From Alphaproteobacteria bacterium (GTDB lineage: Bacteria; Pseudomonadota; Alphaproteobacteria; Rickettsiales; SXRF01): a stretch of 54,442 nt of DNA. Location of the stretch: contig JAGVLW010000045.1 of NCBI GenBank assembly GCA_020054105.1, positions 1 through 54,442 on the forward strand. Reading direction: 5' to 3'. The notes under the pieces are model-generated. The model saw nothing but the letters and a program-made list of their open reading frames with translations. It ran no database searches and had not been told where the DNA came from. This document shows, piece after piece, positions 1-9,780 of the stretch. Position 1 is the stretch's first letter; every line of letters starts with the position of its first letter. The translations under genes and the position numbers were made by a program.

Positions 1-2
1 TC

Positions 3-503
3 GAGCAGCGCAACGTCAACTGGCAGAAGGCGCGCGGGCGGTGGGACGTATCGACCGGCATCAAGAACAAGGCCGACATGGACGCGGTGATTGCCTTCTT
101 CCGCGCCCGCTTCGGCAAGGCCTACGGCTTCCGCTTCAAGGACTGGAGCGATTATCAGGGCGTCGGCCAGGCCATCGGCACCGGCAATGGCTTGCAGACG
201 GCGTTCCAGCTGATCAAGACCTACGTCAGCGGCGGCGAAACCTATGTCCGCGAGATACGAAAGCCGGTGAACGGCAGCGTAAGCATCTATCTCGACAGCG
301 TTCTGCAGGTCGGCGGCTATACCATTGATTACGCCACCGGCATTGTGACTTTCAGCGTAGCTCCTGGCGGCAGCGTGGCGGTGGGCGCCGACTTTGAATT
401 CGACGTGCCCGCGCGGTTCGACAGCGATCAGATAATCGTGCGCGCCGACGGCCCGGCGCGGTTCGTGTGGGATTCCATACCGATAGTGGAGATAAGGGCA
501 TGA
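3..503 (+). CDS. DUF2460 family phage/GTA tail protein (gp12-like), 5' truncated by window edge
   Basis: Frame is open from nt 3 (EQRNVNWQKARGRWDVSTGIKNKADMDAVIAFFRARFGKAYGFRFKDWSDY...), typical DUF2460 motif; followed by DUF2163 gene. Confidence 0.85.
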   Translation, partial: EQRNVNWQKARGRWDVSTGIKNKADMDAVIAFFRARFGKAYGFRFKDWSDYQGVGQAIGTGNGLQTAFQLIKTYVSGGETYVREIRKPVNGSVSIYLDSVLQVGGYTIDYATGIVTFSVAPGGSVAVGADFEFDVPARFDSDQIIVRADGPARFVWDSIPIVEIRA

Positions 504-1360
504 GAACCGCTTCTTCCAATCTGACGGCGCATCTGGCTTTGGAAGTCACCACGCTGGCGGCGTGCTGGAAGCTGACGCTGACCGACGGCACTGTCATGGG
601 CTTTACCGACCACACTTCCGATCTCACGATCAGCAGCCAGCTCTATATCGCATCTACCGGCTTTTCGCCCACGAGCATTGAGACGAAAGACAAGTTCGCC
701 GTCGACAATCTGGACGTGGCGGGAATCCTCGACGCGGCGGCGATTACCGAAGCCGACATCATGGCGGGCAAGTACGACTTCGCCGAGATCGAGATTTTCA
801 TGGTGAACGTCGCCGATCTGACGCAGGGCATTATCCTGCACCGGCGCGGCTGGCTGGGCGAAGTATCCTTAAAGAACGGGCAGTTCATCGCCGAGGTGCG
901 CGGCCTGGCGCAGAAACTCAGCCAGAACATTGTGGAGTTGTATTCTCCGACCTGCCGCGCCGTTCTAGGCGACGGGCGCTGCAAAGTAAACCTCGCCGGG
1001 TTCACTGCCAGCGGTGCGGTGGATATCGTCACCAGCAGGCAGGTATTCATCAGCGCCTCCATGACACAGGCAGCCGGGTATTTCTCCGGCGGCGAAGTCG
1101 AATGGCTGACCGGCGCGAACGCCGGGCGGCGCATGGAAATCAAGGAATTCTCAAATACGCAATTCACGCTGGTACTTCCCATGCCGAACAACATCGTGGC
1201 GGGCGATACGTTCAACGCCGTCGCGGGCTGCGACAAGACCTTCGAGACCTGCGTGGCGAAATTCAACAACGCCGTGAATTTTCGCGGCGAACCGCACGTT
1301 CCGGGCATGGATAAAATGCTGGCGACGGCGGCGACGGCCAATGATTTGCAGCAGGCTTAG
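500..1360 (+). CDS. DUF2163 family phage/GTA protein (gp13-like)
   Basis: ATG at 500 after upstream stop; C-terminal GCDKTFETCVAKFNNAVNFRGEPHVPG motif typical of the family. Confidence 0.85.
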   Translation: MRTASSNLTAHLALEVTTLAACWKLTLTDGTVMGFTDHTSDLTISSQLYIASTGFSPTSIETKDKFAVDNLDVAGILDAAAITEADIMAGKYDFAEIEIFMVNVADLTQGIILHRRGWLGEVSLKNGQFIAEVRGLAQKLSQNIVELYSPTCRAVLGDGRCKVNLAGFTASGAVDIVTSRQVFISASMTQAAGYFSGGEVEWLTGANAGRRMEIKEFSNTQFTLVLPMPNNIVAGDTFNAVAGCDKTFETCVAKFNNAVNFRGEPHVPGMDKMLATAATANDLQQA

Positions 1361-2130
1361 ATGATACCGGCGGCAAGCAGCCCGCCGAGCATATAGAGCA
1401 TCACGGCCACTAGCTTCTGGATAAAGCCGATGGTTATCTTTTTAAGCAGCCGTGTTCCGAGGAATACGCCGAGAAAGGCGGCAACGGTGGCAAGCAAAAT
1501 CAGTGTGCTTTGTGCCTCGATCAAAGCCAGATTGAAGGTCAGGCCGTAAATGACGATACGGGAACTGTCCACGAGTGTGGCGATAGCGGCATTCGTAGAA
1601 ACAAAAGCATTTTTATCCAGTCCCGCACGAATCAGAAACGCGCTGCGGAATGCTCCCTGGTTACCGGACAGTCCGCCGAAGAAACCGCTTAAGACGCCGC
1701 CGACCGGAAGGCCAAGGTGATGATCGCTAAGGCGGTTCAGGAACGGCACCATTTCAGCGGTGGCAAAAATGATGAGCAGAATGCCCGCCGCCAGCTTCAC
1801 CGGCATGATTGCATATTCATTTCCTGCCAATTGATAGCGGGTCAGTGGCTCCAGCGTGGATAGGTAATCGAGCAGCAGTGCGCCGGGAATAGCGGCAATC
1901 AATGCCGGAATACCGAAAGCCAGGAGTACGCGCTTGCTGACATCCCGCCAGAGCAAACTGAGTTTGAACAGACTGTTAAGCAGATGCACCACCGCCGTGA
2001 TCGCCACCGCAACCGGCACAGGGAAAAATATGGCGACTACCGGCATGAGAATCGTTCCGAGGCCGAAGCCTGAGAACAATGTCAGTCCGGACGCAATAAA
2101 GGCAGCGATGCAAACAAATATCCATTCCAT
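1357..2130 (-). CDS. TauE/SafE-type (sulfite exporter-like) membrane permease
   Basis: 257 aa polytopic protein (GFGLGTILMPVVAIFFPVPVAVAITAVVHLLNSLFK...GGVLSGFFGGLSGNQGAFRSAFL); stop overlaps the DUF2163 stop. Confidence 0.8.
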   Translation of the reverse strand: MEWIFVCIAAFIASGLTLFSGFGLGTILMPVVAIFFPVPVAVAITAVVHLLNSLFKLSLLWRDVSKRVLLAFGIPALIAAIPGALLLDYLSTLEPLTRYQLAGNEYAIMPVKLAAGILLIIFATAEMVPFLNRLSDHHLGLPVGGVLSGFFGGLSGNQGAFRSAFLIRAGLDKNAFVSTNAAIATLVDSSRIVIYGLTFNLALIEAQSTLILLATVAAFLGVFLGTRLLKKITIGFIQKLVAVMLYMLGGLLAAGII

Positions 2131-2152
2131 GCCAGCAAAATAGAGAGCGATC

Positions 2153-2599
2153 GTGGAAAAAGCAAAGATTCATCCAATTGTTATTCAAGCCCGCACATGG
2201 ATCGGCACGCCGTTCCACCACCAGGCGCGGCTGAAGGGCAAGGGTTGCGATTGCCTCGGCCTGATCGTCGGCGTGGTGGACGAACTGGGGCTGAAAGACA
2301 GAAACGGCGTGCGGCTGGCGGCGTATGACGAGGTGACCTATTCGAAGGAGCCGGACGGCGTGTATCTGGCGCAGAAATTGACGGGGCTGCTGAAGGAAGT
2401 GCCGGTGGCGGAAGCGTGCGCCGGTGATCTCGGCCTGTTCAAGGTGCGGGAGAATCCGCAGCATCTGGCGATTTTCTCCGACTACAACGGCGCGCTCGGC
2501 ATGATCCATTGCTACGCGCAGGCGCGGCGCGTGGTGGAACACCGGCTCGACGACGATTGGAAATCCAGGCTGATTAAGGTATACCGATGGCAGCAATAG
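2153..2599 (+). CDS. NlpC/P60 family peptidase, phage/GTA tail assembly (gp14-like)
   Basis: ARTWIGTPFHHQARLKGKGCDCLGLIVGVVDELG motif; overlaps start of the next gene. Confidence 0.85.
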   Translation: MEKAKIHPIVIQARTWIGTPFHHQARLKGKGCDCLGLIVGVVDELGLKDRNGVRLAAYDEVTYSKEPDGVYLAQKLTGLLKEVPVAEACAGDLGLFKVRENPQHLAIFSDYNGALGMIHCYAQARRVVEHRLDDDWKSRLIKVYRWQQ

Positions 2600-5500
2600 T
2601 CTTAGCGGCGGCGGCAAGCCAGGGCGCAGCCGCGCTCGGGGCAGGAACGTTCTTTGCCGCCGTCGCCGGTGGCGTGGGCGGATATCTCGGCGGATTTATC
2701 GACCGTTCGATTTTCGGCGGCAAGGCGCGCATCAATCAGGAAGGCGCGCGCCTGACCGACCTGATGGTGCAGGCCTCCAGTTACGGCAAAGCGATCCCGC
2801 TGATCTACGGCAATTCCCGCATCGCCGGAAACATCATCTGGTCGCGCCCGATTCAAGAACACGTCACCACCACGACGCAAAGCTCCGGCGGCGGCAAAGG
2901 CGGCGGTGGAGGAAGCGTGGAAACCACCACGACTTCCTACACCTACACCGCGTCGCTGGCGGTGGCGATCTGCGAGGGGGCGATCACGGAAGTCGTGCGC
3001 GTGTGGGCGGACGCGAAGCAGCTTGACCTGACGCAGGGCAATTATTCGCTGTATCTCGGCGACGAGGATCAGTTGCCCGACACATTCATCTCATCCTTCT
3101 TCCCCGCAGGCCAGACGCCGGGCTATCGCGGCATGGCCTATGTGGTGATTAAGGATTTTCCGCTGGGCGATTACGGCAACCGGATTCCGAACTTCACGTT
3201 CGAAGTCCGGCGCACCATGAAAAAGCCGTTCGATCTGGAAGATAAGATCAAGGACATCACTATCATCCCCGGCGCGGGCGAATATGTTTACGACACGGTG
3301 GTGCAGGAAAAGACCAGCGGCCAGCAGGACGTGGGCGGGAATTTCGTCCAGGGCGGCAAAGTCATCAAGCTCAACCAGAACAACCTGAGCAACAAAGCCG
3401 ACACGCTGGTGGCGCTGGACAATCTCAAGGCCACGCTTCCGAACGTCGAATGGGTGTCGGTGGTTGTTAACTGGTTCGGCGATACGCTCGATCCCGGCAC
3501 GATGGTGATCAAGCCGGGTGTGGAATTCGACGGCCAGGGCGCGATAGTCTCGCCGGACGATTGGGCGGTGGGCGGCTTCACGCGAGCGACCGGGCATCAG
3601 ATTTTATTCTTCCCCGATGGTTCGCCCACTTACGGCGGCACACCGACCGATAAAAGCATTGTCCGGCTGTGCCAGGAATTGAAGGCGCGCGGCTACAACG
3701 TGCTGTTCTACCCGATGCTGCAGGTGGACACCATCACGCCGCAAAGCAAGCCGTGGCGCGGGCGCATCACTCCGGCCAACGCCGGAGACGTCACGAATTT
3801 CTTCACGAGCACGAACGGCTATAACGCCTTCGTCAATCACTACGCCAACCTGAATGTCGGCGGCGTGCTGCTGAAGAACAATGTCGATGCATTCATGATC
3901 GGCTCGGAGCTGGTGGGGCTTAGCACCTACATGGACAGCCCCGGCGTATTCCCCGCCGTGACGCAGCTCAAAAGCCTCGCCGCCAGCGTCAAATCCGCCG
4001 TGGGCGGCGGCGTGAAGGTGGCCTACGGCGGCGACTGGAGCGAATACCACTCGATTAACGGCTGGTATCATCTCGACCCGCTATGGTCGGATTCCAACAT
4101 CGACTTCGTGGCGATTGACTGCTACGTCCCGCTGACGCCCGATCTGCCGCAGCCGCAGATCGACTACCAGAAGGTCTATGACGGCTGGACGCAGGACGAA
4201 GGCTGGGATTATTTTTACCTCGATTCGGTAAATCGCACCGGCTTGACCTCCTACGGCGGCGATCCCACCTACGCCTGGAAGAACTTCAAGCACTGGTGGG
4301 ATTCGACGCACACCAATCCCGACGCCAGCGGCACGGCGTGGACGGCGAAAATGAAGCCGCTGTGGTTTACGGAGTTCGGTTTTCCGAGCGTGGATGCATG
4401 CGCCAATCAGCCGAACGTGTTTGTCGATCCCGATTCGGTGGAGAGCTTCTACCCGCGCGGCAGCCGGGGGCGCGTCGATTTTCTGGCGCAGCGCACGGCG
4501 CTTGACGCCTCGATTGACTATCTCACGGCGGAAAACGGCGTGGAAGCCAACCTATTCGTGCGCAAATTCCTGTGGACGTGGGACGCGCGCCCGTTTCCGT
4601 TCTTTCCCGACCTGACCTCGGTATGGGCGGACGGAAGCAACTGGAAGACCGGCCACTGGGTGCAGGGAAAGCTGGGGCTTTCCAACCTCGGCCAGATCGT
4701 AGCCGATCTGCTGAAGAAGGTCGGCTACGATAGCAATATGTACGACGTCACGCGCCTGACCGACATCGTCTCCGGCTTCGTCATCACCAATCGCCAGACC
4801 GTGCGCGCCAGCCTGGAGCAACTGGCGGCGGCGTATTTCTTCGACTGCGTGGAATCGGACGGGCTGCTGAAATTCGTGAAACGCGGCAAGGTATCCAACG
4901 TCACCGTCGATTTCGAGGAACTGGTGACGCGCGGCGACGGCAACGACGAAACGCTTACCATCACCCGCACGCAGGAATTGGAACTGCCGCGCCAGGTGGA
5001 CGTGATCTACCTCAACCGCACCGCCGATTATCAGGCCGGAACGCAATCCTCGCAGCGCCAGACGGTGCAGGCGGTCGATTACGCCACCATCAACCTGCCG
5101 ATCGTGCTGGCCGATCAGGAAGCGAAGGTGGTGGCGGACGTATCGCTTTACAATGCATGGGTCGGGCGGGTGCAGTATCAATTCACCCTGCCGCCGAAAT
5201 ACACACTGCTGGAGCCGAGCGACGTCATTACCATTACGAAGGACGGCGCGGCCTATCTCATGCGCCTGACCTCCACGAAGCTGGTGCGCAGCGGCATGCA
5301 GGAAGTCATGGCGGTGGCGGAAGACGTCAGCAGCTATGATTTTTATAATCCGGCCGGTTCCTCGCCTTCGAACATCGAGCCTCCGGCGACGATTTCGGCC
5401 ACGCGGCTGGAACTGTTCGATCTTCCGGCCTTTCCGACTGACGGGCTGACGGACGCCTATATGCGCTACGGCGTGGTGGGTCTCGGCGCGGGCTGGACGG

Positions 5501-6315
5501 GTTCGGCGGTGTACCGCTCGGACGACGGCGGCGCGAATTACGCCCTGATGCAGACGCTGACCGCGCAGGCGGTACTCGGCGCGGTGCTGAACGTCATACC
5601 GGCCGGCACCACCTACACATGGGATGATTTCGCCACCATCGACGTGCTGCTGACTTTCGGCGAGTTGCAAAGCGTCACCGACATCGCCGTGCTGAACGGC
5701 GCGAACGCCTGCGTGATCGGTGACGAGATTATTCAGTTCGCCACCGCCACGCTTCTGGACACGAACAAATACCGGCTTTCCCGCCTGCTGCGCGGGCGGC
5801 TCGGCACCGAGTGGGCGGTCTCCGGCCACGTCGCCGGGGAACGGTTTGTTCTGCTCACGAATGCCGTGGCGCGGGAGCTTATGGCCTCTTCCGGTTGGGG
5901 CATCTCAAAAAAATACAAGCCGGTGACGGTCGGCTCGACGCTCGGCGCCACCGCCGCGCAGGATTTCACTTACTCCGCGCGGGCACTGAAGCCGTATTCA
6001 CCGGCGCACATCGCCGGATCCCGCAACGGCGGCGGCGATCTCACCATCGGCTGGCAGCGCCGGACGCGACTTAACGGCGACTGGCGCGACGCGGTAGACG
6101 TGCCGCTTTCGGAAGAATCGGAGCGTTACGAGGTGGAGATCATGGACGGCATGACGGTGATGCGCACCATCACCGGCCTGACCGCGCCGCAGGCCACCTA
6201 TACCGCCGCGCAGCAGACGACCGACTTCGGTTCGCCGCAAAGCAGTGTGGAAGCGAACGTCTATCAGCTTTCCGCCGCGGTTGGGCGCGGCTATGCGGGA
6301 AACGCCGCCGTTTAA
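2587..6315 (+). CDS. GTA/phage host-specificity tail protein with TIM-barrel-like domain (gp15-like)
   Basis: 1242 aa; WFTEFGFPSVDACANQPNVFVDP and KPLWFTEFG GTA TIM-barrel motifs; genomic position after NlpC/P60. Confidence 0.9.
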   Translation: MAAIVLAAAASQGAAALGAGTFFAAVAGGVGGYLGGFIDRSIFGGKARINQEGARLTDLMVQASSYGKAIPLIYGNSRIAGNIIWSRPIQEHVTTTTQSSGGGKGGGGGSVETTTTSYTYTASLAVAICEGAITEVVRVWADAKQLDLTQGNYSLYLGDEDQLPDTFISSFFPAGQTPGYRGMAYVVIKDFPLGDYGNRIPNFTFEVRRTMKKPFDLEDKIKDITIIPGAGEYVYDTVVQEKTSGQQDVGGNFVQGGKVIKLNQNNLSNKADTLVALDNLKATLPNVEWVSVVVNWFGDTLDPGTMVIKPGVEFDGQGAIVSPDDWAVGGFTRATGHQILFFPDGSPTYGGTPTDKSIVRLCQELKARGYNVLFYPMLQVDTITPQSKPWRGRITPANAGDVTNFFTSTNGYNAFVNHYANLNVGGVLLKNNVDAFMIGSELVGLSTYMDSPGVFPAVTQLKSLAASVKSAVGGGVKVAYGGDWSEYHSINGWYHLDPLWSDSNIDFVAIDCYVPLTPDLPQPQIDYQKVYDGWTQDEGWDYFYLDSVNRTGLTSYGGDPTYAWKNFKHWWDSTHTNPDASGTAWTAKMKPLWFTEFGFPSVDACANQPNVFVDPDSVESFYPRGSRGRVDFLAQRTALDASIDYLTAENGVEANLFVRKFLWTWDARPFPFFPDLTSVWADGSNWKTGHWVQGKLGLSNLGQIVADLLKKVGYDSNMYDVTRLTDIVSGFVITNRQTVRASLEQLAAAYFFDCVESDGLLKFVKRGKVSNVTVDFEELVTRGDGNDETLTITRTQELELPRQVDVIYLNRTADYQAGTQSSQRQTVQAVDYATINLPIVLADQEAKVVADVSLYNAWVGRVQYQFTLPPKYTLLEPSDVITITKDGAAYLMRLTSTKLVRSGMQEVMAVAEDVSSYDFYNPAGSSPSNIEPPATISATRLELFDLPAFPTDGLTDAYMRYGVVGLGAGWTGSAVYRSDDGGANYALMQTLTAQAVLGAVLNVIPAGTTYTWDDFATIDVLLTFGELQSVTDIAVLNGANACVIGDEIIQFATATLLDTNKYRLSRLLRGRLGTEWAVSGHVAGERFVLLTNAVARELMASSGWGISKKYKPVTVGSTLGATAAQDFTYSARALKPYSPAHIAGSRNGGGDLTIGWQRRTRLNGDWRDAVDVPLSEESERYEVEIMDGMTVMRTITGLTAPQATYTAAQQTTDFGSPQSSVEANVYQLSAAVGRGYAGNAAV

Positions 6316-6343
6316 TCTTTAACAAATTAACCAGAGAGTTTTT

Positions 6344-7282
6344 ATGCCGGACACCACTAATCGGGTGAAGCTGCCGTATATTCTGCAATCGCAATCGCAG
6401 AAGGAAGTGACCCACAATAGCGGTCTCGATCTGATCGATGCGCTGCTGCAAGCCGCATGCGTCACGGTGAATCTGAACACGCCGCCCGGCTCACCGGCGG
6501 CGGGCGATTGCTATGTGGTAGGCACGTCGCCCACCGGCGCGTGGGCAGGGCAGGCAAAAACGCTGGCCTTCTACACCACCGGCTGGAACTTCATAACGCC
6601 GTGGGAGGGATTGACGGTATGGGCGAACGATAGCAATGCGCTATTCACCTATGACGGCTCGGCCTGGGGGCTGACTTACAATCTGTCATCCTTCCAAAAC
6701 CTGACCATGCTTGGCGTTAATGCCACCGCCGACGCCACGAACAAACTGAGCGTCAACAGCGCCGCGATATTGTTAAACAATATCGGCAACGACATGCAGG
6801 TGAAAATCAATAAGAACGCTGCCGGTGACAAGGCCAGCTTCTTATTTCAAACCGGCTTTTCGGCACGCGCAGAATTCGGACTGCTCGGTGACGACAACTT
6901 CACGCTTAAGGTTTCTCCGGACGGCTCTTCATTCTTCGATGCCTTCAAGATGTTGGCGGCGAGTGGCCGCATTGCTCTGAAACAAAACGGCGCAGGGTTA
7001 AGCGGTGCCGGTACTACGCAAGGCACGGCCACCGCCATTACTAAACAAACCAATGAGTTTACCACCGTTGCCGCTTCCTCCGGCGCTCGATTGCCTTCGC
7101 CGGAGCAAGGCGAGTTTATTTTCGTGCAGAACAGCGGCGCGAACGCACTCAACGTCTATCCGACCACCGGCCACAGCATCAACGCGCTGGCCGCGAACGC
7201 CGCCTTTTCGCTGGCAGTAGGAAAGAACGCCCTGTTCTGGGCGGCAACCGCGACCAAATGGTACGCAAACCTGAGCGCATAA
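6344..7282 (+). CDS. DUF2793 domain-containing phage protein
   Basis: LPYILQSQSQKEVTHNSGLDLIDALLQ...WNFITPWEGLTVWANDSNALFTYDGSAW motif. Confidence 0.85.
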   Translation: MPDTTNRVKLPYILQSQSQKEVTHNSGLDLIDALLQAACVTVNLNTPPGSPAAGDCYVVGTSPTGAWAGQAKTLAFYTTGWNFITPWEGLTVWANDSNALFTYDGSAWGLTYNLSSFQNLTMLGVNATADATNKLSVNSAAILLNNIGNDMQVKINKNAAGDKASFLFQTGFSARAEFGLLGDDNFTLKVSPDGSSFFDAFKMLAASGRIALKQNGAGLSGAGTTQGTATAITKQTNEFTTVAASSGARLPSPEQGEFIFVQNSGANALNVYPTTGHSINALAANAAFSLAVGKNALFWAATATKWYANLSA

Positions 7283-7314
7283 TGACAACCGCCACACTCA
7301 AAGAATCAATCCCA

Positions 7315-7335
7315 GCCGCCTCCGGGCGGCTTTTT
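7315..7335 (+). terminator. Rho-independent terminator
   Basis: GCCGCC-TCCG-GGCGGC followed by TTTTT. Confidence 0.75.
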
Positions 7336-7359
7336 CGTGCCCGCAACAAAGGAGGAACC

Positions 7360-7548
7360 ATGCCCCACGATACCGAAAGCGAACACTTAGACGTGCATGT
7401 CGCTGTCTGCGCCGAGCGTTACCGCTCGCTGGAAATGCGGCTCGACCGCATCGAGCGCGTGATGTGGTGGATGCTGTCCACGCTCATCCTGGCGCTGGGC
7501 GGCATGGTTTTTCAGATGTTCATTCTTTTCAGCGGGAGGCTGTCATGA
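7360..7548 (+). CDS. Small membrane protein of phage lysis module
   Basis: SD GGAGGA upstream of ATG 7360; one C-terminal TM helix (WWMLSTLILALGGMVFQMFILF). Confidence 0.6.
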   Translation: MPHDTESEHLDVHVAVCAERYRSLEMRLDRIERVMWWMLSTLILALGGMVFQMFILFSGRLS

Positions 7549-7970
7549 TTACGTTAATTGGTTCTCTTATCGGTTTTGTCAGCGCGGCATTCCCCGACCT
7601 GCTGAAGCTGTTCCGCGACGCGCAGGATCGCAAGCACGAACTGCGCATACTGGAAATGCAGATGGAGCAGCAGCGCCAGGGACATGCGCAGCGGCTGGAA
7701 GAAGTCGGCATTCAGGCGGACATCGCCGAAAGCAAAGCGCTCTACAAAACCTACAACACCGGCATCCGCTGGGTGGATGCGTTAAATGGCACCGTGCGTC
7801 CGGTGATCGCCTATAGCTTTTTCATTCTCTACGCCAGCGTGAAGGTCATGCAGTTTTCCGCCGATCTGCCGTGGCTGCTGTGGAACGAGGAAGATCAGGC
7901 GATCTTCGCCGGGATCATCAGCTTCTATTTCGGCCAGCGCGCCATGAGCAAGCTGCGGGGCGGGAAATGA
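7545..7970 (+). CDS. Holin-like (3TM GTA-release type)
   Basis: ATG overlaps upstream stop; ITLIGSLIGFVSAAFPDLLKLFRDAQDRKHELRILEMQMEQQ...FGQRAMSKLRGGK pattern. Confidence 0.75.
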   Translation: MITLIGSLIGFVSAAFPDLLKLFRDAQDRKHELRILEMQMEQQRQGHAQRLEEVGIQADIAESKALYKTYNTGIRWVDALNGTVRPVIAYSFFILYASVKVMQFSADLPWLLWNEEDQAIFAGIISFYFGQRAMSKLRGGK

Positions 7971-8401
7971 GACACGCCAGCGAAGACGGCCTGCGGCTGA
8001 TCCGCCGCTTCGAGGGATTTTCCGCCGTGCCGTATCTCTGTCCGGCTGGCTACCTGACGGTGGGATACGGGCATGTGGTGAAAAACCCCGATGCCTTCCG
8101 CCAGCCGATTACCGAGGACGAGGCGACCGAAATCCTGACGGTCGATGTGGAAACGGCAGAACGCGCCGTGCTGCGCCTGATTGCCGTGCCGCTGACGGAC
8201 GGTCAATTCGACGCGCTGGTGTCCTTCACCTTCAATCTCGGCGCCGGTGCGCTGCAGCGGTCGACGCTGCGACGGAAAGTGAACCGCGAAGATCACGAGG
8301 ACGCGGCGGCGGAGTTTCTGCGCTGGGTATGGGCGGGCGGCCGGAAATTGAACGGCCTGATCCGCCGCAGGCAGGCGGAATCTGCGCTTTATCAATCGTA
8401 G
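7967..8401 (+). CDS. GH24 (T4-type) lysozyme/endolysin
   Basis: LIRRFEGFSAVPYLCPAGYLTVGYGHV...FDALVSFTFNLGAGALQRSTLRRKVN. Confidence 0.9.
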   Translation: MRHASEDGLRLIRRFEGFSAVPYLCPAGYLTVGYGHVVKNPDAFRQPITEDEATEILTVDVETAERAVLRLIAVPLTDGQFDALVSFTFNLGAGALQRSTLRRKVNREDHEDAAAEFLRWVWAGGRKLNGLIRRRQAESALYQS

Positions 8402-8530
8402 AGGTAACCATACGAACAAATCGGAATTTCGACGGCATACAGCTAGAGCGCCTGCGCAAGGAATGGGACGTCCATTTCAACCAGCTGCACGGCGCGCTCT
8501 GGCAGAGCGCATACCTTGTGGCTGCATAAA

Positions 8531-8722
8531 ATGAACGCGCAACTGACTACGCCTTACCCGGAAGATGAACTCAATCCAGAAACCGAAGACGTACAAGGCG
8601 AAAAGATACGGAAAACAGAACTGGATCGCCAGGCATTGGACGCACTCACCTCGCTTACCGGCATCGACATGGTTGCGCTTGTCCGCGAACGGCATCCCGC
8701 CATCGATTTGAGCGAAAAATGA
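8531..8722 (+). CDS. Hypothetical small protein
   Basis: ATG 8531, packed tightly before next gene. Confidence 0.45.
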   Translation: MNAQLTTPYPEDELNPETEDVQGEKIRKTELDRQALDALTSLTGIDMVALVRERHPAIDLSEK

Positions 8723-8723
8723 C

Positions 8724-9002
8724 ATGGCCATTACCTGGATCACGCCGAGCGGCGACACCTCGGCGGAAATCGGCCTCGGCTCTTCCGCCGTGAACGGCAC
8801 CGAGCAGACGGTGGCCAATGAAAGCACCGCGCCCGGCAGCGTGACCTTTTCCACCGCCGCTGGCGAAGGCAATGCGCTGACCATCGGCGACATTCCCGCA
8901 GGCCAGCACAAGGCGATCTGGGTGAAGCGCATCGTGAGTGCCGCCGCCGCCTACAACGCCGATTCGGTGGTGGTCAAGGTTCAAAGCGACACCGCCGCTT
9001 AG
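8724..9002 (+). CDS. Hypothetical phage structural protein
   Basis: MAITWITPSGDTSAEIGLGSSAVNGTEQTVANES...; tightly packed. Confidence 0.55.
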   Translation: MAITWITPSGDTSAEIGLGSSAVNGTEQTVANESTAPGSVTFSTAAGEGNALTIGDIPAGQHKAIWVKRIVSAAAAYNADSVVVKVQSDTAA

Positions 9003-9012
9003 AGAGGCACCC

Positions 9013-9348
9013 ATGACCGCCGTCATCAAGAAATTCGCCAAGGCGCCAGCGGAAAAGCTGGATTACGCCATCGCCTCCAGCCAGTGGATCGTTCCCAGCA
9101 ATACCGTCGACGGCCCCGGCAATCAGTCGGTCTCGCTTGATGACGGCGTAACGGTGGATTACGGCGAAGCCAGCCCGTCGCCGGTCTTCAGCCAGGGCGG
9201 AACGCTCTTTACCGACCTTAAGGTCATTATCTATCTGACCGGCGGCACACTGGGGAAAGAATATGTGGTGGAGAACCAGATAGTGACAACCGCTGGCCGT
9301 AAATACGCGCGGCGTATTAAACTGGTGATTCAGGATAAAACTGCATAA
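9013..9348 (+). CDS. Phage fiber-tail adaptor-like protein
   Basis: KFAKAPAEKLDYAIASSQWI...YVVENQIVTTAGRKYARRIKLVIQ pattern. Confidence 0.6.
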   Translation: MTAVIKKFAKAPAEKLDYAIASSQWIVPSNTVDGPGNQSVSLDDGVTVDYGEASPSPVFSQGGTLFTDLKVIIYLTGGTLGKEYVVENQIVTTAGRKYARRIKLVIQDKTA

Positions 9349-9376
9349 TTCCTCACCTTCAAGCCTCTCCCCTCTA

Positions 9377-9405
9377 GCCCCCTGCCGTCCGGCAGGGGGC
9401 TTTTT
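9377..9405. terminator. Strong (bidirectional-capable) intrinsic terminator
   Basis: Perfect 10-bp stem GCCCCCTGCC-GTCC-GGCAGGGGGC plus TTTTT, between convergent genes. Confidence 0.8.
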
Positions 9406-9414
9406 GTCATTCTC

Positions 9415-9714
9415 TCAACCATCGGATTTGGTATTGGGTTCTTTAGCTAATGCCGCCGCCTTTATTTGCTTAAGTAGCTGCTCCGCTTCTTCTTTACGGC
9501 ATTCCGCGAGGAATATCTGAATGTCTATCATCGTTTTAACAAAGACGTGCTTTAAATCCTGCTGGTTGAATACCATCTCTTTTTTAGCGTCAGTATTGGT
9601 CTTGGCTATTATTTCCCCAAATTTGCGGTACAACACCTCGCACAGGTGATCCAATTCATAGGGATTTAGTTCGCCAAAACTCTTAACAAACTCGTAATAG
9701 TTTTCTCTCAGCAT
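9415..9714 (-). CDS. Undescribed small protein, family A paralog 1
   Basis: MLRENYYEFVKSFGELNPYELDHLCEVLYRKFGEII... aligns by eye with 33042..33410 and 44048..44383. Confidence 0.75.
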   Translation of the reverse strand: MLRENYYEFVKSFGELNPYELDHLCEVLYRKFGEIIAKTNTDAKKEMVFNQQDLKHVFVKTMIDIQIFLAECRKEEAEQLLKQIKAAALAKEPNTKSDG

Positions 9715-9737
9715 CAGCGATCCTTTGCACTTAACAA

Positions 9738-9766
9738 TATTACGAAGAATTTCAGTTTATCCCTTA
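9738..9766 (-). promoter_or_regulatory. Degenerate ECF-type promoter P0 (TAAGGGAT-N14-CGTAATA)
   Basis: Same 14-nt spacing as six consensus sites; ~25 nt upstream of 9714 start. Confidence 0.5.
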
Positions 9767-9780
9767 AATTTATAATATTA

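Noticed and set aside
4552-5829. 425-aa minus-strand ORF antisense to the tail protein
   Set aside because: Arg/His/Gly-rich shadow ORF typical of GC-rich coding antisense; plus-strand gene is clear
8402-8529. Possible tiny gene between lysozyme and 8531 (VTIRTNRNFDGIQLERLRKEWDVHFNQLHGALWQSAYLVAA)
   Set aside because: No ATG/GTG start in the non-overlapping part; cannot be supported without homologs
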